A stretch of 14,007 nucleotides of DNA from Candidatus Bathyarchaeota archaeon (GTDB taxonomy: Archaea > Thermoproteota > Bathyarchaeia > 40CM-2-53-6 > RBG-13-38-9), in assembly GCA_030671315.1 (NCBI GenBank), contig DAOUZW010000012.1, positions 1-14,007 on the forward strand, written 5' to 3'. Positions 6,196-13,247 of this stretch are shown here, piece by piece; position 1 is the first letter of the stretch; each line of letters opens with the position of its first letter. Below the pieces are notes generated by a model. The model saw only the letters and a program-made list of their open reading frames with translations, was not told where the DNA came from and ran no database searches. Made by a program: the position numbers and the translations under genes.

Positions 6196-8466
6196 TTGTC
6201 AATGTCTTTCGAGAAGTCTGGAGTTGATATTCTAAACTCTGCTTCATCATCTGTAAGACTGAGGATACTCAAACTTCTGAAGTCAAGAGGACCACTTCCT
6301 TACACTGAAGTTATGGCATCACTTGGATTGGATCCAATAAGGGATGCAGGCAAATTTGTTTATCACCTCAAAAGCGTGACAGGAACTCGACTTGTAACTC
6401 TAGATAAAAAAACCAAGAAATATGGCATAACAGAACTTGGTGAGATGTTAGTCAATTTCGAAAGAGACCTAGAGGAATATATTGCAGCTAAAAAAGGAAA
6501 GCTATATGTTAGAACATCAAGACTTTCATTGGAAGAATTCGAAAGAGAAAAAATCGCCAGTTCACTCATTAATGAAGCTGGTGTTCCTTATGAGCTAGCT
6601 CAAGAAATAGCTGCTGAAGCAGAAGAAAGGCTACTAAGGCTTCGAACAAGTTATTTGACTGCACCTCTAATTAGAGAATTCATTAATGCTATACTAATAG
6701 AAAAGAGACTCGAGGATTATAGACATAAGCTTACCAGATTAGGAATGCCTGTATATGATGTTTCTCAACTCCTAAGATATTCAAGTGAGAAGATGCTTGG
6801 TCCTCAATCTGTAGTAGACACTGCAGGTAACTCGGTAATTGAAGAATACGCACTTCTGAATTTTCTTCCAAGAAATATCGCTGATTCGCATTTATCAGGG
6901 GATTTGCATGTTGACAATCTTGGAGAATGGATCCTCAAACCCACTGAGGTAGCACATGACCTACGGTTTTTCTTCAAAAATGGTTTTCCAACCAAAAAAC
7001 CACCAAAATCATTTCAAGGTGCTCTATCAACAGCTCATTTTGTATACCAACTAGCAAAAAAAGAAGTAACTGGTGAACAATGTTTTGATCTGTTCAACAT
7101 TTTCTTGGCACCTTATGCATCAAAAATAACAAAAGCTCAACTTAGAGACTCATTATATCAATTCTTCACAAATATACGAGAAGACGTTTATTCAAATGAT
7201 CAAACCAATGGGCTTTCACTTGGTTTTGAATTTGCTATACCTGATTATCTTCTCGATGTTGATGCTATTGGGCCGGAAGGGTCAGATCCAGGTAAATATT
7301 CAGATCATGCTGAAGTAGCGAGTGAAATTTTCGAAGCCTCTGTTGATGCTGCAGCAGAGGCATCAAATGAGAAACCACTCTTCAATCCAAGATTAATCTT
7401 CAAGATACGTCGGCCATCACCAACAGATAGGAAAACTGAAAATTTAATGTTAAAAATTCATCAACTTGCAACAAAGAATTTCTTACCATATTTTGCAAAT
7501 TTGGAAAAAGAAGATAAGACTACCTATACTGCCACTGGATTAAGATTAGATAATTCTTGGACCGGAAATTGGGAAGACGATTGCTTGAGAACAGGCAATG
7601 CGGTTAGTATCTTTTTGAACCTTCCTAGAATAGCATATGATTCTCATAAAAAAATTGATAGATTCCAGAAAATACTTGATACACAATTAAATTTGGCCGC
7701 AGAAGCATTACAAAGAAAAAGTGAAGTACTGAAAGAAAGGCTTCAACAGAATCTTCTTCCATTATTATCCGGTGGGCGTGACAGCTCCTATTTTATCGAA
7801 AATAATGCAACCTATGGAATAAGTTTCTTAGGTTTGAGTGAAGCCGTAAGAACATTCATAGGTGCCTCGCTCAATGAGAATGAGAAAGCTGCTGATTTCG
7901 CTACTAAGATCCTTAAAAGAATAATTGATTTTACAGAATTGACATCTAAGAAGTCAGGTATTAGACTCGTCGTCGCTCAAAGACCTCAAGATAACGCAGC
8001 ATTCAGACTTGCCAAACTTGATATGATGAAATATGGACCAGGACAAGTTTCCGCCGAAGGAATTAGAGACTATCCATATTACACAGATTTATTTACTGTT
8101 CCTCTTTCAGCAAAAATTAATCTACAACAAAGAATCGAATTAGAGAGCAAGTTCCAGACACTATGTCCTGGAGGCCATTTGAGTCTTATTTGTTTAGCCC
8201 CAACTGAACAAGATCCGAAACAACTAATGAACCTAACAGACCAATTATGTAATAGTAATCTTAGATTCTTCACATACACAAGTAACTTATCATACTGTAG
8301 TAAATGTAACAAAACATATGGTGGTGTCGCCTCAACCTGTCCAGGGTGTGGATCCACGAATCCTACAATATATGGAAGATCATCAGCAACATATACTCCA
8401 ATGGAACTATGGCCTGAAGCAAAAAGAAGAGATGTTGAAAGTCGTACTATATATTCAATATCGTAA
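6196..8466 (+). CDS. Winged-helix / ATP-cone / NrdD-like fusion, anaerobic ribonucleotide reductase homologue lacking the radical Gly
   Basis: The protein has 756 residues. Residues about 14-85 look like an ArsR-type winged helix (SSSVRLRILKLLKSRGPLPYTEVMASLG is the core, spanning 17-44). Residues about 104-190 resemble an ATP-cone (YVRTSRLSLEEFEREKI onward). The rest follows the NrdD barrel: SGDLHVDNL at 234-242, NLPRIAYDSH at 475-484, GISFLGLSEAV at 541-551, YYTDLFTVP at 628-636 and PGGHLSLICL at 658-667. The C-terminal zinc motif is C701xxC704 and C715xxC718. Cys463 (DDCLRTGN) is a candidate thiyl Cys. The glycyl-radical motif, usually RxxGY, reads RSSATY (728-733), so the Gly aligns with Ala731. 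No nrdG is nearby. This points to an inactive or repurposed reductase, perhaps a nucleotide-sensing regulator (inference). TTG at 6196 has GAGG 8 nt before it; ATG at 6202 is the alternative. Confidence 0.75.
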   Translation: MSMSFEKSGVDILNSASSSVRLRILKLLKSRGPLPYTEVMASLGLDPIRDAGKFVYHLKSVTGTRLVTLDKKTKKYGITELGEMLVNFERDLEEYIAAKKGKLYVRTSRLSLEEFEREKIASSLINEAGVPYELAQEIAAEAEERLLRLRTSYLTAPLIREFINAILIEKRLEDYRHKLTRLGMPVYDVSQLLRYSSEKMLGPQSVVDTAGNSVIEEYALLNFLPRNIADSHLSGDLHVDNLGEWILKPTEVAHDLRFFFKNGFPTKKPPKSFQGALSTAHFVYQLAKKEVTGEQCFDLFNIFLAPYASKITKAQLRDSLYQFFTNIREDVYSNDQTNGLSLGFEFAIPDYLLDVDAIGPEGSDPGKYSDHAEVASEIFEASVDAAAEASNEKPLFNPRLIFKIRRPSPTDRKTENLMLKIHQLATKNFLPYFANLEKEDKTTYTATGLRLDNSWTGNWEDDCLRTGNAVSIFLNLPRIAYDSHKKIDRFQKILDTQLNLAAEALQRKSEVLKERLQQNLLPLLSGGRDSSYFIENNATYGISFLGLSEAVRTFIGASLNENEKAADFATKILKRIIDFTELTSKKSGIRLVVAQRPQDNAAFRLAKLDMMKYGPGQVSAEGIRDYPYYTDLFTVPLSAKINLQQRIELESKFQTLCPGGHLSLICLAPTEQDPKQLMNLTDQLCNSNLRFFTYTSNLSYCSKCNKTYGGVASTCPGCGSTNPTIYGRSSATYTPMELWPEAKRRDVESRTIYSIS

Positions 8467-8486
8467 GCACGCTATTAATCATCTAA

Positions 8487-9410
8487 CTATGGAACCGAAC
8501 CTAAAACGAGAGTAAGTAGACCCATTCTAACTAAAAGACCATACCAGACTTGTTTGAAATATCTTGCATGTATAGTACTATCTACATTGGCATCTATTTC
8601 ATCGATTCTAGGTAGAGGATGCATAACTATTGCATCTTTCCTAGCTTCTTCTAAATCTGTTTTAGATAATCTATAGGAACCTTTTACACTCTCATACTCC
8701 GCTGGGTCAGCAAATCGCTCTTTTTGAATTCTTGTCATGTATATCACATCAACTTTGTTAATTATTTCCTTTAGTTGTCTCCCTTCCTCAATATCTATCA
8801 TACGACCAATATCATCAAGAACCTCATTTCTCATTTTTAAGATATCAGGAGAAACTAGGTATAGTTTCACTCCACTGTAGAGTGACAGAGCGTAAGTAAG
8901 AGAATGAACAGTTCTACCGTATCGTAGGTCACCTATCATGGCTACTTTTAACCCATCAACAGAACCGAATTCTCTTTTCATTGTATAAATATCAAGGATT
9001 GCTTGTGTAGGATGTTCCTCAGAACCAGAACCTGCATTTATGACAGGTATATTAGCAAATTCACTGGCTAAACGAGAGGCGCCTTCCATTGGATGTCTGA
9101 TAACTAAAACATCAGAATAGTTTTCGACGACGCGGACAGTATCCGAAAGATTCTCACCTTTTTGTATTGATGCCACTCCAGGTTCAGAGAATCCGATGTT
9201 CATTCCTCCCAATCGGTACATTGCAGTTTCAAAGCTTAATTTCGTTCTGGTACTAGGTTCAAAAAAAAGCGTTGCCATAATCTTTGCTTTAAGTATATCA
9301 GAGCCTCTTTTTGCTAAGTTTTCCATTTTATCTGCAGTCGAAAGCATAAAATCAAGTTCAGCTCTTGTGAAATCTCTAATGGAAATAATGTTTCTTCCTT
9401 GAAGATTCAT
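8487..9410 (-). CDS. pyrB: Aspartate carbamoyltransferase, catalytic subunit
   Basis: PyrB makes N-carbamoyl-aspartate from carbamoyl phosphate and aspartate, the committed pyrimidine step. With the ATG at 9410 it has 307 residues. Motifs (307-residue numbering) are FFEPSTRTKLSFE (carbamoyl-phosphate loop, STRT at 53-56), SIQKGENLSDT (Lys84), HPTQAILD at 133-140, MTRIQKERF at 225-233 and MHPLPRIDEI at 263-272. All expected active-site residues are visible. A GAGG at 9422-9419 sits 8 nt before this ATG. A TTG at 9416 also opens the frame but leaves only 2 nt, so I prefer 9410. The gene converges on the HTH-NrdD gene (20-bp gap) and diverges from pyrI, so pyrB and pyrI are not one operon here. 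A TTTATG box-A-like element lies near 9442-9449 within an AT palindrome (TTATGCATAA, 9436-9445). Confidence 0.95.
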   Translation of the reverse strand: MNLQGRNIISIRDFTRAELDFMLSTADKMENLAKRGSDILKAKIMATLFFEPSTRTKLSFETAMYRLGGMNIGFSEPGVASIQKGENLSDTVRVVENYSDVLVIRHPMEGASRLASEFANIPVINAGSGSEEHPTQAILDIYTMKREFGSVDGLKVAMIGDLRYGRTVHSLTYALSLYSGVKLYLVSPDILKMRNEVLDDIGRMIDIEEGRQLKEIINKVDVIYMTRIQKERFADPAEYESVKGSYRLSKTDLEEARKDAIVMHPLPRIDEIDANVDSTIHARYFKQVWYGLLVRMGLLTLVLGSVP

Positions 9411-9564
9411 TCCCAAAACCTCTTATTCGAAAATATTATGCATAAATTCGTAGGCACGTTCAACCTATCCCCAACATCTATAATTCTGTCTGCAAATATA
9501 TTAAACAAGATCTTTGTATAATAAATTACATGAAATAACTCAATATAGTTACCGTCAAATATCT

Positions 9565-9570
9565 GTTTAA
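9565..9570 (+). promoter_or_regulatory. Box A-like element before pyrI
   Basis: TTTAAG is centred about 25 nt before the pyrI ATG. With no ribosome binding site between them, this placing suggests a leaderless transcript. It is a short motif, so confidence is low. Confidence 0.35.
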
Positions 9571-9591
9571 GAAATTTTGGTTTGATGAATC

Positions 9592-10065
9592 ATGTTTCAG
9601 GCTGATAAATATGAACTCTACGTTAAGAAAATCAAGAATGGTACTGTGATTGATCATATATCCGCTGGTTATGCTCTAGATGTACTAAAGATATTGAACA
9701 TTACAGGTAAGGAGAGTAATACTGTTGGGGTAGTGATGAATGTTCAAAGTAAGAATATTGAGAAAAAGGATATGGTCAAAATAGAAGGACGAGAGCTAAA
9801 ACCCGAAGAAGTAGATAAGATAGCTCTAATCTCTCCTAACGCAACAATAAACATAATTCGTGAATATGGTGTTATAGATAAAAAGAAAGTTAATTTACCT
9901 AAAGATATCAAGGGAATAGTTGAATGTGGCAACCCCTCCTGTATTTCAAATTCTAAAGAGCCAGTGAGATCAATATTTCATGTTCAGATTGTGGAACCTA
10001 TCCAATTGCGATGTCATTATTGTAATAGAACAATGGAAAGAAAAGATATACTCAAACAATTCTAG
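9592..10065 (+). CDS. pyrI: Aspartate carbamoyltransferase regulatory subunit
   Basis: PyrI assembles with PyrB and mediates allosteric control by nucleotides. The 157-residue protein has the N-terminal allosteric domain (KIKNGTVIDHISAGYALDVL) with ISPNATINII at 80-89. The C-terminal zinc domain has Cys112, Cys117, Cys141 and Cys144 (Cx4C ... CxxC), the pattern of the Escherichia coli chain. The ATG at 9592 is fixed by an in-frame TGA two codons earlier. No Shine-Dalgarno is visible. A TTTAAG at 9565-9570 lies about 25 nt before the ATG, so the mRNA may be leaderless. It is transcribed divergently from pyrB across about 180 bp, which is unusual for the pair. Confidence 0.95.
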   Translation: MFQADKYELYVKKIKNGTVIDHISAGYALDVLKILNITGKESNTVGVVMNVQSKNIEKKDMVKIEGRELKPEEVDKIALISPNATINIIREYGVIDKKKVNLPKDIKGIVECGNPSCISNSKEPVRSIFHVQIVEPIQLRCHYCNRTMERKDILKQF

Positions 10066-10092
10066 ATAAAAAGAAAATTATTAAGAATACTA

Positions 10093-10118
10093 ATTTAAAC
10101 TCGTTGAATATTTTCAAC
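10093..10118 (+). promoter_or_regulatory. Box A plus inverted repeat before atpF
   Basis: ATTTAAAC at 10093-10100 is a box A candidate. Directly after it GTTGAA (10103-10108) and TTCAAC (10113-10118) form perfect 6-bp arms around a 4-bp spacer. The repeat lies between the TATA element and the expected start site near 10120, an operator-like place. Such short AT-rich palindromes can arise by chance. Confidence 0.35.
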
Positions 10119-10144
10119 ATCATAGATTATCTTGGTAGAGAAAT

Positions 10145-10480
10145 ATGGCCACTATTGGAGTCCTTGCTGATAGAGAAACTGCTACATACTTCAAAATAAC
10201 AGGCATAAAGAATAGTCACTCAGTTAGTAGCAAAGAGGAAGCCGAAAAGAAATTAGATCAACTATTGCAGAACCAAGAAATCTCACTTATATTTATTACA
10301 GAAGACGTAAATGAATGGCTCAGACCAATAATCAACAGAATAAAAAGAAGCAGAGAATACCCGCTCATAACATCCATATCAGGAAAAAGAGGTAAGATAC
10401 CTTCTACAGATCAACTAGCCGATTTAGTAAAGAAAACAGTCGGAATAGAAATAAAAATTGGGAAGGAAGATTCTAAATAA
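10145..10480 (+). CDS. atpF: A-type ATP synthase subunit F
   Basis: A 111-residue protein matching the small F subunit of the archaeal A1 stalk, which sits on the central rotor shaft of the membrane ATP synthase. Visible family features are the N-terminal IGVLADRETATYFKITGI (beta strand and first helix, with G-F/Y-K-x-x-G spacing), SLIFITEDVNEWLRPIINRI in the middle (47-66) and YPLITSISGKRG at 72-83. The length is normal. None of the other ATP synthase genes (A, B, C, D, E, I, K) is in the window, so the gene stands alone, with its own box A and inverted repeat upstream. Its neighbours are pyrI and a flavoprotein gene. The F identity rests on motifs and length. A stand-alone paralogue with another job is possible. 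Confidence 0.8.
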   Translation: MATIGVLADRETATYFKITGIKNSHSVSSKEEAEKKLDQLLQNQEISLIFITEDVNEWLRPIINRIKRSREYPLITSISGKRGKIPSTDQLADLVKKTVGIEIKIGKEDSK

Positions 10481-10520
10481 AATTATTTTTCCTATTAACT
10501 TTTTAAAAATATATTTATGA

Positions 10521-10549
10521 ATCATTAATGATAACTTCTTTATTATAAT
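10521..10549 (+). promoter_or_regulatory. Palindrome and box A before the archaeoflavoprotein gene
   Basis: ATCATTAATGAT at 10521-10532 is a perfect 12-bp palindrome. A TTATTATAATA run at 10539-10549 is a box A candidate about 22-32 nt before the TTG start at 10571, so the transcript would have almost no leader. The palindrome just upstream is where an activator or repressor could bind. Confidence 0.35.
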
Positions 10550-10570
10550 AGCCAAATATAGATGATATAA

Positions 10571-11128
10571 TTGGAATTAAGAGCTGCTTGGGGCATTACT
10601 GGTTCAGGGGATTTGATGCCTGAGATAATTCACAAAATGAAAGAAATTATCAATGAAAATGAGAAAATTAAACTCTACATTTTTTTATCTAAAGCAGCTC
10701 AACAAGTTATAAAATGGTACGGTCTGAGAAAAGAATTAGAGTCCATGTCTAAAAAAATATTTTTTGAAGTAGACGCTAATAGGACAGAACCTTTCTACTA
10801 TCTACCAGGTGCATTACAGATAGGTAAATTTAAACTATTTCTAATATGTCCTGCGACAGCAAACACAGTTGCAAAAATTGTCCACGGAATAGCTGACACA
10901 CTGATAACAAATGCGGCGTCTCAGGCAACCAAAACTAATGTGCCTGTATATATTTTTCCAGTAGATAACAAAGAGGGAATTCAAACTACAATTCTTCCAA
11001 ACGGGTCCGAATTGAAACTGACCATGAGAAAAATCGATATTGAGAATTATATTAAACTCTCAAAAATGGATAATTTTCATGTCTTTACAGAAGTCTCAAA
11101 ATTGAAAGAAGTAATGAATATGAAATAA
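10571..11128 (+). CDS. Archaeoflavoprotein, AfpA/DmrB-like (FMN-binding)
   Basis: A 185-residue flavoprotein of the family that includes Archaeoglobus AfpA and the related dihydromethanopterin reductase DmrB (MJ0208 type). It starts AAWGITGSGDLMPEI (flavin-fold first strand and loop, 5-19). The signature CPATANTVAKIVHGIADTL is at 93-111, with NAASQATKTNVPVYIFP at 114-130. AfpA is known to take electrons from ferredoxin, and DmrB to make tetrahydromethanopterin. No ferredoxin-type cysteine cluster is present, and the length of about 185 is closer to AfpA. A tetrahydromethanopterin link would fit the ftr gene 2 kb away, but that is inference. The start is TTG at 10571, and the in-frame ATG 9 bases earlier is followed by a stop. 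Confidence 0.72.
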   Translation: MELRAAWGITGSGDLMPEIIHKMKEIINENEKIKLYIFLSKAAQQVIKWYGLRKELESMSKKIFFEVDANRTEPFYYLPGALQIGKFKLFLICPATANTVAKIVHGIADTLITNAASQATKTNVPVYIFPVDNKEGIQTTILPNGSELKLTMRKIDIENYIKLSKMDNFHVFTEVSKLKEVMNMK

Positions 11129-11188
11129 TTTTCCTCACCAGTTTTCCAAAAATGATTTACTAAATTTAATTAGAAAATTGTTATACCA

Positions 11189-11197
11189 TTATAAAAA
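11189..11197 (+). promoter_or_regulatory. Box A of the UlaG-like gene
   Basis: TTATAAAAA is one of the best TATA matches in the window. It predicts a start near 11219 and a leader of about 30 nt, ending with GAGGT (11238-11242), which lies 7 nt before the ATG at 11250. Confidence 0.5.
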
Positions 11198-11249
11198 GAA
11201 AAAAGTATTAAATTAGTAAAATATTTAGAAAGTGTCTGAGGTTTTTACG

Positions 11250-12314
11250 ATGTCTTCAGATGAAGATATAGGCATTCCAGGATCAAGATATGCTTATGTT
11301 AGTGGTGTTGGTGTAGGGAAGATTACTAGAGATTCTTGGCTAAAAACAGCATTTCCAGAGTGGGGTACTTGGCTAAATAAGAGAATAGAAAATACTAAGG
11401 TAGGATCTAAAAGCTTCGTTATATGGTGGCTTGGTGCATGTGGATTCTTCATTAAAACCCAAAAGACAAATTTGCTTATAGATCATTATAGTGGGCCATC
11501 TCTTTACACATCACTAGAAGATGGTTGTGGTGTTTGTAGGCAATCAGGTGCTAAAAGAATAGACTGGTTAAGAACATTTCCACACGTCATTGATCCATGG
11601 GCTATCAAGAAATGTGACGCTGTTCTTATTACTCATTTCCATCCTGATCACTGTGACCCCTATACCATAGTTCCATTGTCTGAAACTACGAATGCAAAAT
11701 TCATTGGGCCGAAAATAGTCTGCTCTAAACTCAAAGAGTATGGTGTATCAGAAGACAGAATAGTACAATTGAGATGGGGAGAAAGTACGAAAGTTGGAGA
11801 TACCACTATAGTAGCTGCCGAAACAGCTGATAGAACTCTATTATTTAGTGGAAAGGAACCACCAAAAAAAATGGAAGACGGCGCATTATGTTTTTTAATA
11901 AAAACACCTGCAGGCAATATTTTTCATAATGGTGACTCTCACTACGCAAATCTATTCTATAAAATCGGATTAGAAAACACAATTGATGTAGCCCTTCTAC
12001 AATTTGGAGGAAATCCAGTTGGTGTTACAGACAAAATGACTTCATATGATGCATATAGAGTTGCAGAAGCTTTGAGAACTAAAATATTAATTCCTATGCA
12101 TTACGATTGGGCCAATATGCAAGGCGATCCCTATGAACTAGAGTGGATTGTTAAACATAATGCACCATTGATGAAAACAGTTATCATGCAAAGTGGAACA
12201 AAGTTCGAATATCCAAAAGATACCAACATTGAAAGAGTAAAGTACCCAAATTATGTTGATAGATGGCGTCCAAAACTATCATGGGAATATGGAGAAAAGA
12301 AAAAGATCTTTTAG
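11250..12314 (+). CDS. UlaG-like metallo-beta-lactamase-fold hydrolase
   Basis: A 354-residue MBL-fold protein that closely follows bacterial UlaG (L-ascorbate-6-phosphate lactonase) along its whole length and matches its size. Shared blocks are ITRDSWLKTAFPEWGTWLN (25-43), IWWLGACGFFIKT (58-70), VIDPWAIKKCDAVLITHFHPDH (from 113), FIGPK (151-155), FHNGDSHYANLFYK (225-238), GVTDKMTS (258-265) and IPMHYD (281-286). Metal ligands visible are H129, H131, D133, H134, D229 and probably H284. UlaG opens a phosphorylated sugar lactone in bacteria. No ascorbate transport genes are here, so the substrate is unknown. A GTG at 11232 extends the frame by six codons, but GAGGT at 11238-11242 lies 7 nt before ATG 11250, which I take as the start. 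It converges on the PfkB-family gene. Confidence 0.8.
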   Translation: MSSDEDIGIPGSRYAYVSGVGVGKITRDSWLKTAFPEWGTWLNKRIENTKVGSKSFVIWWLGACGFFIKTQKTNLLIDHYSGPSLYTSLEDGCGVCRQSGAKRIDWLRTFPHVIDPWAIKKCDAVLITHFHPDHCDPYTIVPLSETTNAKFIGPKIVCSKLKEYGVSEDRIVQLRWGESTKVGDTTIVAAETADRTLLFSGKEPPKKMEDGALCFLIKTPAGNIFHNGDSHYANLFYKIGLENTIDVALLQFGGNPVGVTDKMTSYDAYRVAEALRTKILIPMHYDWANMQGDPYELEWIVKHNAPLMKTVIMQSGTKFEYPKDTNIERVKYPNYVDRWRPKLSWEYGEKKKIF

Positions 12315-12338
12315 TCTAATTTTCTAAAAATTTCATTT
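12315..12338. terminator. Shared T/A-rich convergent terminator
   Basis: Only 24 bp separate the stop codons of the UlaG-like gene and the PfkB-family gene. The segment and its flanks carry T runs on both strands (TTTTC and TTTTT on plus, AAAAA giving T5 on minus), enough for archaeal T-tract termination. No hairpin is seen. Confidence 0.4.
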
Positions 12339-13247
12339 TTATTTAGAATATTGTTCAGTAAGTTCCCTCTTTGTTGGTAAACCAGTTCTTGCTCCATATT
12401 TCTCTATGCAACATGATGCAATAAAATTTCCAAGTCTACCACATTCATATATATCTCTTCCATGAAGAAGACCGTAAATAAATCCAGAACAAAATGCGTC
12501 ACCTGCTCCTGTTGAATCTTTAGCTTTCTTTTTTAATGGTGGAATTAGATAATCCTCTTTTCCATTAGTCACATAACATCCTTTATGCCCTAATTTAACT
12601 GCAATTATACTTATTCCAAGTTTGATAAGTTCTTTAGCACCAATTTCATAATTTTGATTTGTTAGAATTCTAATTTCATTTTCATTTGGAAGGAAAACAA
12701 ATGTTTTTTTCAAGATTGATTTTATTTCATTAATTCCTTTTCTAGCATAAAGCTCCCCTGGATCCATTGTGATCTCTGATTCAAAATTTTTCACTAAGGA
12801 CTTTTGAGCTCTAAATGAGATATTACCAACAAAAGAAGTAAGATGAACAAACTTTGATGATTCCACATAATCTTGATTGATCTCTCTATAGGTGAGGTTA
12901 TCATTTACACCTGGATCAATATACAGTGATCTTTCTCCAAAATTATCAACGAACCCTATGCAAACACCACTTCTTCCTTTTTTTGTAATATTAATTCCTT
13001 TTACATTTACTTTCTCATTTCTCAGGTCATTTAGAATATATTTACCCTCAGAATCATTAGCAATTTTACCTATATAGCCAGTATTAACACCAAGTCTTGT
13101 CAATCCTACTATCGTATTCGCTGCTGAGCCGCCAGGAGATATTGTTAATCCTTTTACGAATGTTTCCTCACCAGCTGCCGCTATTCTATCTACTCTATAT
13201 AATTTGTCTAAATTGAGTGCTCCAAATCCTAAGACTTCTAATGTCAA
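12339..13247 (-). CDS. PfkB-family carbohydrate or nucleoside kinase
   Basis: A 302-residue ribokinase-fold kinase that phosphorylates a sugar or nucleoside; the substrate cannot be read from sequence. Family marks are GFGALNLDKLYRVDRI (7-22), the substrate-binding GGSAANT at 39-45, NENE at 188-191 and the anion-hole motif DSTGAGDAFCSGF at 244-256, with catalytic Asp250. Length is normal. The TTG start at 13247 overlaps the ftr stop as TTGA, so the two should be co-translated from one message. This makes a C1- or cofactor-linked role worth considering (inference only). Archaeal relatives include ribokinases and broad nucleoside kinases. Confidence 0.85.
   Translation of the reverse strand: MTLEVLGFGALNLDKLYRVDRIAAAGEETFVKGLTISPGGSAANTIVGLTRLGVNTGYIGKIANDSEGKYILNDLRNEKVNVKGINITKKGRSGVCIGFVDNFGERSLYIDPGVNDNLTYREINQDYVESSKFVHLTSFVGNISFRAQKSLVKNFESEITMDPGELYARKGINEIKSILKKTFVFLPNENEIRILTNQNYEIGAKELIKLGISIIAVKLGHKGCYVTNGKEDYLIPPLKKKAKDSTGAGDAFCSGFIYGLLHGRDIYECGRLGNFIASCCIEKYGARTGLPTKRELTEQYSK

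Noticed and set aside
8318..8515. 65-codon plus-strand ORF overlapping the HTH-NrdD end
   Set aside because: Out-of-frame shadow of the NrdD C-terminus and antisense to the pyrB end; no ribosome binding site or family features.
12892..13077. Plus-strand ORF inside the PfkB-family gene
   Set aside because: Antisense shadow with no start signal and low-complexity content; the minus-strand kinase reading is clear.
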